A stretch of 45,355 nt of DNA from Mesorhizobium sp. (GTDB taxonomy: Bacteria > Pseudomonadota > Alphaproteobacteria > Rhizobiales > Rhizobiaceae). The DNA lies in NCBI RefSeq assembly GCF_017306545.1, contig NZ_JAFKID010000034.1, positions 1 through 45,355 on the forward strand, given 5' to 3'. Of this stretch, positions 26,265-34,800 are shown piece by piece; the first letter of the stretch is position 1, and each line of letters starts with the position of its first letter. A program made the position numbers and the translations under genes. The notes beneath the pieces were generated by a model. That model was not told where the DNA came from, searched no databases, and worked only from the letters and a program-made list of their open reading frames with translations.

Positions 26265-26281
26265 CTTAAGGCTGGCTTAAG
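26265..26281 (+). promoter_or_regulatory. PmrA-box-like direct repeat upstream of the response regulator
   Basis: CTTAAG (26265-26270), five bases, CTTAAG (26276-26281) repeat the pattern at 21287-21303, including GCTGG-type spacer bases and a following GTC. It ends 45 bases before the response-regulator ATG and starts 67 bases before the divergent DsbA ATG, so it could control both directions. Autoregulation by the regulator it precedes is the simplest reading. Confidence 0.68.
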
Positions 26282-26326
26282 GTCGCCATTGATCCTGTGT
26301 CGTCATCAGAATCTGGACGGGATTTC

Positions 26327-26992
26327 ATGAGAGTGCTGGTGGTCGAGGACGACGCGGTATTGCTGAACGGCCTTCAGGTGGGTCTCGGCCTTGCCGGCTT
26401 TACGGTGGAGGCCGTCGCGACTTGCGCCGACGCATCGGCGGCGCTGGACACGTCGGTGTTCGACGCTATCGTTCTCGACCTGATGCTCCCCGATGGCTCG
26501 GGGCTCGATGTTCTCGCCGCGTTGCGACGGCGGCAATCCAGGGTTCCGGTGCTGCTTCTGACCGCGCGCGACAGCGTGCCGGACCGCATCGCCGGACTGG
26601 ACGCCGGCGCTGACGATTATCTCGGCAAGCCATTCGATCTCGATGAGGTCGGCGCGCGGCTACGCGCCATGGTGCGTCGGTCCGGCGGCCATGCAGCGGC
26701 GACGTTGCAATGGCGTGATATCGTGCTCGATCCGGCAAGCATGGGTGCTACGCGTGGTGGGCAACCGGTTCGACTGTCGCGCAGGGAGTTCTCGATCCTG
26801 CGCGCCCTGATCGACCGTCCGGGGCAGATCTTGTCCAGGTCGCAACTGGAGGAGCGGCTCTATGGCTGGCAGGAGGAAATCGAGAGCAACGCTATCGAAG
26901 TCCATATCCACAATCTGCGCGCCAAGCTGGGGCCGGGCATCGTCGAAACCGTGCGCGGGGTAGGCTATCGCATGGCGGAGGCCGGCCTATGA
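26327..26992 (+). CDS. OmpR-family response regulator (PmrA/QseB-like)
   Basis: This 221-residue regulator has a receiver domain (VLVVEDD near the start, phospho-acceptor Asp51 in IVLDLMLPDGSGLDV, LLLTARDS, conserved Lys in YLGKPFDLDE) and a winged-helix DNA-binding domain (LSRREFSILRALIDRPGQ, SNAIEVHIHNLRAKLG, VRGVGYRM). This is the PmrA/QseB/TctD class. ATG 26327 is chosen because the natural domain starts there; the frame is open to 26297. It overlaps the kinase gene by ATGA. Expected target: the CTTAAG-N5-CTTAAG boxes at 26265 and 21287. Confidence 0.92.
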   Translation: MRVLVVEDDAVLLNGLQVGLGLAGFTVEAVATCADASAALDTSVFDAIVLDLMLPDGSGLDVLAALRRRQSRVPVLLLTARDSVPDRIAGLDAGADDYLGKPFDLDEVGARLRAMVRRSGGHAAATLQWRDIVLDPASMGATRGGQPVRLSRREFSILRALIDRPGQILSRSQLEERLYGWQEEIESNAIEVHIHNLRAKLGPGIVETVRGVGYRMAEAGL

Positions 26993-28377
26993 GATCGATC
27001 CGGGCGAGGCTTTTCACGATCCTGCTGGTGACGACCGGCATCGTATGGTTGTCGGCGATTGCGTGGATCTATCTCAGCACCAAGGCGGAGGTCGAGCGCG
27101 TGCTCGATGCGCGCCTGACCGAAGCGGCGCGCATGGTCAGTTCGCTGATCACCAGCCAGGAAATCGCCATCAGGAAGGCGGGCGGGGTTCCGGCTATGGT
27201 CGCGGTTCCGCATGTCTCCTATGATCGGCAGCTTTCCTGCCAGATATGGGGGTTCGACGGTACGTTGGTCGGGCGCTCAGAAAGTGCGCCGGGTCAACCA
27301 CTCACGGCCGCCAAGTCGGGATTTTCCGAGACGACGATCGACGGCGAGACCTGGCGGGTTTACGCCGTCGCGAATCCCGAACTCGGCATTCGGGTGCTGG
27401 TCGGCGACAATCTGTATGTCCGCGATCGCCTTGTCGCCGATGTCATTCGCGGCCTGGCGTTTCCTGCCTTGCTCATCCTCCCGGTCCTCGCTGCCCTGCT
27501 GTGGCTGAGTGTGGGAAAAGGGCTCGCACCGTTGGCCGCCATAGCAAGCGCGCTTGGCGTGCGGCGCGCATCGGATTTGAGCGCCTTGCCCGACAATGAC
27601 AGCCCATCCGAAATCAAGCCGGTGATCCGTTCGCTGAACGGGCTGTTTGCGCGCGTCAGCACGGCGCGCGAGCGTGAGCGTGATTTCACCGCTTTCGCCG
27701 CGCATGAACTGCGCACGCCGATCGCCGGCCTCAAGACGCAGGCGCAAATCGCGCTCGGCAGCAACGATGAAGCCATCCGCAACAACGCGCTACGCCAGAT
27801 CACGGTGGGCGTCGACCGCACGGCCCGGCTGGTGCGCCAACTCACCGACCTGACGAATGCCGAAAGCGGCGAACTCGACGATGACGCGGGCCACGTCGAT
27901 GTCGGCCGCACCCTGCAAGCACTGGCCGACGATATCGGGCAGCACCATCGCGATGCGGCGTCCTTCTCGATTTCCGCGGAACTCGCGCGGCTGGAACTTG
28001 GTGTCAATCCGTCATTGTTCATGGTTGGCGTCCGCAACCTGCTTGAAAACGCGGTCCTGCACTCGCCGCCCGACAAGCCTGTTCGCTGCGATTTGCGGCG
28101 TGACCAAGGCTTTGAGGCCATCACCATCGACGATTGCGGTCCCGGTATTCCCGAGGATGAATTGCCGAAGGTTTGCAGCCGCTTCTTTCGCGGCCGCAAC
28201 CAGACGGCGGCCGGCAGCGGGCTCGGCCTGGCAATCGCCAATCTGGCGGCGGAACGCATGGGCGCGCGCCTCTATCTGGAGAACCGCGCCGAGGGTGGCT
28301 TGCGGGCAGAACTGCGGTTCAAGAAAACCGTCCGTAACGGCAAGGCCGCGCAGGGGAACGAAATCAGACCGATTTGA
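26989..28377 (+). CDS. Sensor histidine kinase (QseC/PmrB-like)
   Basis: This 462-residue kinase has an N-terminal membrane helix (about 8-30), a periplasmic sensor of roughly 125 residues, a second helix (about 157-175), a HAMP-like linker, the phospho-acceptor His239 in FAAHELRTPIAGLK, and an ATPase domain (NLLENAVLHS, DDCGPGIPEDE, GSGLGLAIA). The sensor resembles QseC but has a cysteine (Cys84 in RQLSCQIWGFDG) where QseC relatives usually have a non-cysteine residue. A thiol- or metal-related signal would fit the adjacent Dsb/Scs genes; this is inference. Confidence 0.92.
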   Translation: MRSIRARLFTILLVTTGIVWLSAIAWIYLSTKAEVERVLDARLTEAARMVSSLITSQEIAIRKAGGVPAMVAVPHVSYDRQLSCQIWGFDGTLVGRSESAPGQPLTAAKSGFSETTIDGETWRVYAVANPELGIRVLVGDNLYVRDRLVADVIRGLAFPALLILPVLAALLWLSVGKGLAPLAAIASALGVRRASDLSALPDNDSPSEIKPVIRSLNGLFARVSTARERERDFTAFAAHELRTPIAGLKTQAQIALGSNDEAIRNNALRQITVGVDRTARLVRQLTDLTNAESGELDDDAGHVDVGRTLQALADDIGQHHRDAASFSISAELARLELGVNPSLFMVGVRNLLENAVLHSPPDKPVRCDLRRDQGFEAITIDDCGPGIPEDELPKVCSRFFRGRNQTAAGSGLGLAIANLAAERMGARLYLENRAEGGLRAELRFKKTVRNGKAAQGNEIRPI

Positions 28378-28788
28378 CGAGCGCGGAGTGGCGGCTGGCC
28401 GCGCCTTGTCTGCCATCGGCCGAAAAGACGGAGCGCCTTGCCTGTGGCCACCGCCGGCGACTTGTGAAGGTTCTTTTGCATGGATGGCTTCAGGATCGCG
28501 CGTCGCGACGCCAGGCTGGTCGTGATGCTCGTCCAGCTGTCGCGACATCGCTTTCAACTCGTGGCCGACCTTCTGTGTCGCGAAACGTCCAATAGGCTGG
28601 CTGGGAGGGGTCCGTTCCTGGCGCCTCATTGGCTCCGGCGTTGGCTGGGTTCTGAACCCCCGCGGCATGATCCCAAACTACGTGAAGCCGCTTGGACATC
28701 CCTTATGCAAGGGCGATAATTAGTACAACAACTCAATATGTTACCCATTTTGCGGAACTGAGCAGCCCTTCGACCTGGATCCGCGCCT
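28378..28788. other. Intergenic stretch, no supported gene
   Basis: About 410 bases between the kinase and the third sulfur repressor. Overlapping open frames on both strands have no recognisable domain. Directly after the kinase stop, GCGCGG (28381-28386) and CCGCGC (28399-28404) could form a hairpin, but no T-run follows, so it is at best a weak terminator. Confidence 0.3.
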
Positions 28789-29097
28789 TTATTTGTGCCC
28801 GCTGGTTGTACAGTAAGCCAAATGCAATGCTCCGACGACGGTCAATACCTCGGGTCGGGCAATCGAGTAATAGACGGTGGTGCCCTCGCGGCGCGCCTCC
28901 ACCAGGCCATCTGCCCTCAAACGCATGAGTTGCTGCGACATCGGTACTTGTTCGATGTCGAGTTCCCGACGCAATTCGGCAACGGACTTCTCGCCATCCA
29001 CCAATGCGCACAGCACCAGCAGACGCTGCGGGTGTGACAGACTGCGCATCAACTCGGCGGCCGAACTTGCCGCAGGGATCATATCTGATACATTCAT
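28789..29097 (-). CDS. ArsR-family persulfide-sensing repressor (BigR/SqrR type), copy 3
   Basis: This 102-residue winged-helix repressor carries the recognition segment VPMSQQLMRLRADGLVEARREG and the wing TTVYYSIA. Cys30 (LLVLCALVDGE) and Cys96 (LHLAYCTTSG) match the sensing pair of BigR/SqrR. It begins MNVSDMIPAASSAAEL at ATG 29097; a later ATG at 29082 is possible and the frame is open to 29133. It is divergent from the type I SQR at 29231, with a 16-base dyad (29092-29107) over its own start, so it probably represses both itself and the SQR/efflux operon. Confidence 0.86.
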   Translation of the reverse strand: MNVSDMIPAASSAAELMRSLSHPQRLLVLCALVDGEKSVAELRRELDIEQVPMSQQLMRLRADGLVEARREGTTVYYSIARPEVLTVVGALHLAYCTTSGHK

Positions 29098-29107
29098 GCT
29101 ATTGAAT
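29092..29107. promoter_or_regulatory. ATTC-N8-GAAT dyad, candidate SqrR-type operator
   Basis: ATTC (29092-29095), eight bases, GAAT (29104-29107). This equals the ATTC-N8-GAAT operator I recall for Rhodobacter SqrR and covers the start codon of the divergent repressor gene. AT-rich sequence with TATAAA-like elements lies alongside (29108-29130), where the divergent promoters must be. Confidence 0.5.
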
Positions 29108-29230
29108 TTATAAAAACTGAATGTTATATGCAAGCCCGAAACGTTCGGGAAGCCAATGATTGGGGCCGACTAACCTTACGGTTGGGCGGCGGGCAATAAC
29201 CAGCGCCAGGCTTCAAATGGAGGAGATGCA

Positions 29231-30523
29231 ATGTCTCATGTCGTCATACTCGGAGCAGGGCTCGGCGGCGTCATCATGGCCTACGAAATGAAGGCCAAGT
29301 TACGGCGTGAGGATCGCCTGACCGTAGTCAATCTTGGTTCGACCTACTCGTTCGTGCCTTCCAATCCTTGGGTCGCAGTCGGCTGGCGGCAGCCCAAGGA
29401 CATAACGGTGGACCTCGGTCCGATAATGAGGAAGCGCGGCATCGAGCTTCGCCTGGAAGGGGCCGAGCGGGTGGAGCCGGCCCTGAACCAGGTACGGCTC
29501 AACGGCGGCGACGTCGTGGACTACGACTACCTCGTCATCGCCACCGGACCGGACCTTGCTTTCGACGAAGTGCCGGGACTCGGTCCCAGTGCCCACACGC
29601 AGTCCGTCTGCCAGACCGATCATGCCCTTCAGGCAAAATCCGCCTTCGACAAGCTCGTCAAGGCGCCGGGACCTGTCGTGATCGGGGCGGTGCAGGGCGC
29701 ATCATGCTATGGTCCGGCCTACGAGTTCGCCTTCATCCTCGACGCCGCGCTTCGCAACGCCCGCATGCGCGACCAGGTGCCGATGACATTTGTCACGCCC
29801 GAACCCTATATCGGCCATCTCGGGCTCGACGGCGTCGGCGACACGAAGGGGTTGATGGAAAGCGCCATGCGCGAGCGCCACATCAAGTGGATCACGAATG
29901 CGCGCACGACGAAGGCCGACCCCGACAAGCTTTTCGTCGAGGAGGTCAACGACGACGGCTCCATCAAAGCGACCCATGAGCTACCTTTTGCTTTCTCTAT
30001 GCTCCTGCCGGCTTTTCGGGGCGTGCCCGCCGTTACCGGCATCGAGGGGTTGACCAATCCACGCGGCTTCGTGATCATCGATAAATACCAGCGCAACCCC
30101 GGCTTCCCGAACGTCTTCGCGATCGGCGTTTGTGTTGCCATCCCGCCGGTGGGCAAGACGCCACTGGCTGTCGGGGTGCCGAAGACCGGTTTCATGATCG
30201 AATCGATGGTCATGGCGACGGCGGAGAACATCGCGTCGCTGCTGAAGGGCGAGGAGCCGAAGGCGACCGCCACGTGGAACGCGATTTGCCTCGCCGACTT
30301 CGGTGACGACGGCATCGCCTTCGTGGCGCAGCCGCAGATCCCGCCGCGCAACGTGAACTGGTCGTCGCAGGGCAAATGGGTGCATGCCGCCAAGATCGGC
30401 TTCGAGAAGTATTTTCTCCACAAGGTCCGGCAGGGAAAGACGGAAACCTTGTACGAGAACCTCGTGCTCGACATGCTGGGCATCAAGAAACTGAAAGAAA
30501 TCCACATCGAGACCGCACGGTAG
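29231..30523 (+). CDS. sqr: Sulfide:quinone oxidoreductase, type I
   Basis: This 430-residue flavoprotein oxidises sulfide to polysulfide or persulfide and passes electrons to quinone. The FAD motif is VILGAGLGGVIMAYE at the N-terminus. The three cysteines of type I enzymes are at the right places: Cys127 (HTQSVCQTD), Cys159 (GAVQGASCYGPAYEF) and Cys353 (NAICLADFG), against 128, 160 and 356 in the Acidithiobacillus enzyme; Cys301 is extra. The C-terminus has the amphipathic membrane-binding region (KYFLHKVRQGKTE). RBS GGAGGAG lies just upstream. It heads the operon with DUF2892 and the efflux genes, divergent from repressor copy 3. Confidence 0.92.
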   Translation: MSHVVILGAGLGGVIMAYEMKAKLRREDRLTVVNLGSTYSFVPSNPWVAVGWRQPKDITVDLGPIMRKRGIELRLEGAERVEPALNQVRLNGGDVVDYDYLVIATGPDLAFDEVPGLGPSAHTQSVCQTDHALQAKSAFDKLVKAPGPVVIGAVQGASCYGPAYEFAFILDAALRNARMRDQVPMTFVTPEPYIGHLGLDGVGDTKGLMESAMRERHIKWITNARTTKADPDKLFVEEVNDDGSIKATHELPFAFSMLLPAFRGVPAVTGIEGLTNPRGFVIIDKYQRNPGFPNVFAIGVCVAIPPVGKTPLAVGVPKTGFMIESMVMATAENIASLLKGEEPKATATWNAICLADFGDDGIAFVAQPQIPPRNVNWSSQGKWVHAAKIGFEKYFLHKVRQGKTETLYENLVLDMLGIKKLKEIHIETAR

Positions 30524-30554
30524 GCGCGGTTCGGCAACAGAAGGAATATAGACG

Positions 30555-30761
30555 ATGACGCTCGATCGTGCCGTGATGATGTTCGCCGGCTTCATGGTTC
30601 TCCTGTCCTTGGCGCTGGGGTTCTACGTGTCGCCGTGGTGGTACCTGTTGAACGCCTTCGTCGGGTTGAACCTGATACAGGCATCCGTGACCGGCTTCTG
30701 CCCCGCGGCGATTGCCTTCCGCTTGTTTGGAATCAAGGCCGGCCGCGCCTTCAAGGGATAG
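30555..30761 (+). CDS. DUF2892 membrane protein, copy 2
   Basis: This 68-residue protein has two membrane helices and the conserved end GFCPAAIAFRLFGIKAG, in which the cysteine of the family's CP motif is kept. It starts MTLDRAVMMFAGFMVL with AAGGAA upstream. It lies 31 bases after the type I SQR and is probably cotranscribed. Role unknown; the family recurs beside SQR and rhodanese genes. Confidence 0.85.
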   Translation: MTLDRAVMMFAGFMVLLSLALGFYVSPWWYLLNAFVGLNLIQASVTGFCPAAIAFRLFGIKAGRAFKG

Positions 30762-30832
30762 CGGCTTGCCTGGCCGCCCTCCACGTTCAGCGGGCGCGTC
30801 GTCGACATTGCCGCCCGAACAGGGATCATATC

Positions 30833-31846
30833 ATGCTTCGATCCATTTCCTGGTTTGCTATTGCCGTTCTTTCGACAGCGGTAACGCTTGCCAGCCCAGC
30901 ATCCCAGGCGGCCGAATTCGTCGTGCGGCCTCTTGTCGTTCCTGAAATGAAGGCGGTTTTCGGTGAGGTCGAGAGCCGCACAGTGGTTCCGGCCCGCGCG
31001 CGGATCTCGGGCACGATCGGCGAAATAGGCATCAGCGAGGGAAGCGGAGTAAAGGAGGGCGAGGTGATAGCACTTGTCGTCGACGACAAGATCGCCCTTC
31101 AACTCGCCGCGGCCGAAGCCAGGGTCAAGGCCCTCCAGTCGCAACTGGCCAATGCCCGCCTGGCCGTCGACCGGGCTCAGCAATTGCAGACACGTGGCGT
31201 AACGGCGCAAAGCCAACTCGACGCGGCGAACACGCAGCTTAGCGTCGTAGCCAATCAAGTCGCGGCCGCGGAAGCGGAGAAGGCCGTCATTGTGCAGACC
31301 GCGCGCGAGGGCAGGGTTCTCGCCCCCGCCAGCGGCCGCGTCCTGACGGTGCCGGTGACGCCCGGCTCCGTCATCCTAGCGGGCGAGGAAATCGCACGTG
31401 TCGCAACCGGACCCTATTACCTGCGACTTTCTCTGCCCGAACGCTATGCGACACAGATCGAGGAAGGCGCCTCCGTCGAAGTGGAAGAGCGCGGCCGAAA
31501 CCACGCGTCTGGTACGCTCGCCACGAAGTTGCACGGAAAAATCGTCAAGGTCTATCCCGAGATCGTGGACGGGCGCGTCATAGCGGATGTCGATGTCGAC
31601 AACATCGGCAATTACTTCGTCAACGAGCGGACATTGGTTTCGATCCCTATCGCCAAGCGTTCGGTGCTTGCGGTCCCGCCGGAAGCCGTCCAGACATTAC
31701 ACGGTATCGACTATGTCCGCATCGCCACGGTGAACGGAACACTCGATGTTGCGGTCATTCTCGGCGAACGTCTCGAGGTTGGCGGCGATAAATGGGTCGT
31801 GGTCCTGACCGGGCTGCATGATGGCGACAAGGTCGTTCTGCCATGA
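30833..31846 (+). CDS. RND efflux periplasmic adaptor (membrane fusion protein)
   Basis: This 337-residue protein has a signal peptide (cleavage near SQAAEFV) and the adaptor order: beta-barrel/lipoyl halves around a coiled-coil hairpin. The first lipoyl half is ARISGTIGEIGISEGSGVKEGE, the coiled coil runs roughly residues 90-155 (AEARVKALQSQLANARLAVD...), and the second half is APASGRVLTVPVTPGSVI. It links the RND pump to an outer-membrane channel, which is not encoded here. ATG 30833 overlaps nothing upstream, and its stop overlaps the pump start by ATGA. Confidence 0.88.
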   Translation: MLRSISWFAIAVLSTAVTLASPASQAAEFVVRPLVVPEMKAVFGEVESRTVVPARARISGTIGEIGISEGSGVKEGEVIALVVDDKIALQLAAAEARVKALQSQLANARLAVDRAQQLQTRGVTAQSQLDAANTQLSVVANQVAAAEAEKAVIVQTAREGRVLAPASGRVLTVPVTPGSVILAGEEIARVATGPYYLRLSLPERYATQIEEGASVEVEERGRNHASGTLATKLHGKIVKVYPEIVDGRVIADVDVDNIGNYFVNERTLVSIPIAKRSVLAVPPEAVQTLHGIDYVRIATVNGTLDVAVILGERLEVGGDKWVVVLTGLHDGDKVVLP

Positions 31847-34800
31847 AATCCGCCGCCCCTGGTCTCGGCCTTGCCGGCAATCTGACACGTGCCTTCATCA
31901 GCTCGCCGCTGACGCCGCTCTTCCTCCTGGCCGCGCTCGCGCTTGGCCTTGTCGCCCTGATCACGCTGCCGCGCGAGGAGGAGCCGCAGATCTCCGTGCC
32001 GATGGTCGATATCCATGTGACGGCAAACGGCCTCAAGGCGGCGGATGCCGAGAAGCTCGTCACCGAACCGCTCGAAACCATCGTCAAGAGCATCGATGGC
32101 GTCGAACATGTCTACTCACAGACCGAAGACAATGGTGCGATCGTTACTCCGCGCTTCCAGGTAGGCACGAATGCCGACACGGCCGTGCTGAGGGTGCAGG
32201 AGAAGATCGACGCCAACATGAATCGCATCCCGGTCGGCATTCCCGCGCCACTCATCGTCGGACGCGGCATCGATGACGTGGCCATTGTCGTCGTCACCCT
32301 GCGACCAACGTCCGATGCCGCTTCCCACTGGACGGCGAACGGCCTGACGCGGCTTGCGCGCGAGTTGCAGTTCGAACTCGCCAAGGTGCCGAATATCGGG
32401 CTCACCTACATCGTCGGAGAGCAGCCGGAACGGATCGAGGTGGAGCCGGATCCGGAAAAGCTGTCGCTCTATGGCATAACGTTGCAGCAGCTTGTCGCGA
32501 AGATCGACGGCGCCAACCAGTCTTTCCGGATCGGCACCGTGCGGGAGAATGGCCAGCAGCGCGCGATCGTCGCCGGGCAGACGCTGCAGGAATTACCGCA
32601 GATCGGCAATCTGCTGCTGACGGCGCGCGACGGCCGGCCGGTCTATGTACGTGACGTGGCGAAGGTGGTGCTGGCGACCAGCCCGGCGGAGAACCGGGTG
32701 ACGGATATCCGCAAGACGGCCGAAGGCCTGGAGGTTGCTCCCGCCGTTTCGCTGGCGATCGCCAAGCGCCCCGGCACCAATGCAGTCGTCATCGCCCACG
32801 ATATCATCAAGCGCCTGCAGGAAGTGCGCGGCCAGATTTTCCCAAAGGACGTGGAAATGGCGGTCACGCGCGACTACGGACATACCGCCAACGAGAAGGC
32901 CAACGAGCTTCTCTTCCATCTCGGCCTTGCGACGGTGTCGATTGTCATCCTCGTCGCGATCGCGATCGGCTGGCGGGAGGCGTTGGTCGTCGCCGTCGTT
33001 ATCCCGACGACTATCCTCCTGACGCTGTTCGCCGCACGCATCATGGGCTACACCCTCAATCGCGTCAGTCTCTTCGCCCTGATCTTCTCGATCGGCATTC
33101 TGGTCGACGATGCGACCGTCGTCATCGAGAACATTGCCCGCCACTGGGCCATGAATGACGGCCGCTCGCGCGCGTCCGCCGCAATCGACGCCGTGGCCGA
33201 GGTCGGCAATCCAACCATCATCGCAACGCTGACGGTGGTGGCCGCGCTTCTGCCGATGCTTTTCGTTTCCGGCATGATGGGTCCCTATATGAGCCCGATC
33301 CCGGCCAATGCTTCGGCCGCCATGCTGTTTTCCTTCTTCGTCGCCGTCATGCTGACACCGTGGCTGATGGTGAAGGTTGGAAAGCGCGACGCTGGCGGCC
33401 ACGGCCATGCGCCCGGCGAGGTCGGCCGCCTTGGCAGATTCTATGTCGCCGTGGCGCGGCCGATCCTGAAAAGCAGGGCGCGCGCCTGGGCATTTCTCGT
33501 CGTCGTCGGCTTCGCCACTCTTGCTTCGATGGGGCTGCTCTACACAGAGCAAGTGACCGTCAAACTTCTGCCGTTCGACAACAAGTCGAACCTCCAGGTC
33601 GTCGTGGACCTGCCGAAAGGGTCGTCGGTCGAGGATACGAACAGGTCGCTGCAGGAGATCGTCAAACGGCTGGCAACCGTTCCAGAGATCGTTTCCTTCC
33701 AAACCTATGCCGGCACCGCCGCGCCCTTCGACTTCAACGGGCTGGTCAGGCATTACTATCTCAGGTCAAACCCCGAGCAGGGCGACGTCACCGTCGATCT
33801 CCTGGAGAAGGGCGACCGTGAACGGACGAGCCATGCGATCGCGCTCGATATCCGGGAGCGTCTCAGGGACCTTGACCTGCCGGCGGGCTCCACCGTGAAA
33901 GTGGTGGAACCGCCGCCAGGACCGCCGGTCCTCGCCACGCTGCTTGCCGAGATCTACGGCCCTGATCCGGCGACGCGCCGCGCCGTCGCGCAAAAGGTGC
34001 GCGAGATATTCAAGAGCATTCCCTTCATCGTCGATGTCGATGACAGTTTCCATAACCAGGCGGAACGGGTCCGCGTCTCGATCGACCAGGATAATCTCGA
34101 ATACTATCGCGTCGAACAATCGGACGTCTACGATACGCTGAACACGCTCTATGGCGGCACCACCGTCGGTTACTCGCACCGCGGCGGCGGTCGTCAGCCG
34201 ATTCCGATCCGTATCGCCCTGCCGAAGGGACGATCGGTGATGGACGAGCGAGCTCTGTCGACACCTGTTCCAGCCAATGCGCTGCCGGGCGGGCGCGGTG
34301 TGGTCGAGCTGGGCGACGTGGTGTCCGTATCGCGCGAGCCGGCATCCTGGCCGATCTTCAGGCACAATGGCCACCCTGCCGAGATGGTGATGGCCGATCT
34401 GGCCGGCGCCTATGAAGCGCCCATCTACGGTATGCTGGCCGTCGACGATGCCATTGCGAAGGCCGATTGGGGGAAGCTTCCCAAGCCGGTGATTTCCTTC
34501 CATGGGCAACCGGATGACGAAACCCATCCGACCCTTCTTTGGGATGGCGAGTGGGAGGTGACCTGGGTGACGTTCCGCGATATGGGCGCGGCCTTCATGG
34601 TCGCGCTACTGGGAATCTATATCCTCGTCGTGGCGCAGTTCGGCTCCTTTAAGGTGCCGCTCGTCATCCTGACGCCGATACCGCTCACTCTGATCGGCAT
34701 CATGTTCGGGCATTGGCTGTTCGCTGCTCCGTTTACCGCGACTTCGATGATCGGCTTCATCGCGCTTGCCGGCATCATCGTGCGCAACTCGATCCTCCTC

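Noticed and set aside
28381-28404. Rho-independent terminator after the kinase
   Set aside because: A six-base GC stem with a 12-base loop and no T-run is too weak to list as a terminator.
28012-28668. Minus-strand frame of 218 residues after the kinase
   Set aside because: Much of it is antisense of the kinase; the remaining part has no recognisable domain or start signal.
32593-33753. 386-residue minus-strand frame inside the RND pump
   Set aside because: Antisense shadow of a well-supported pump gene.
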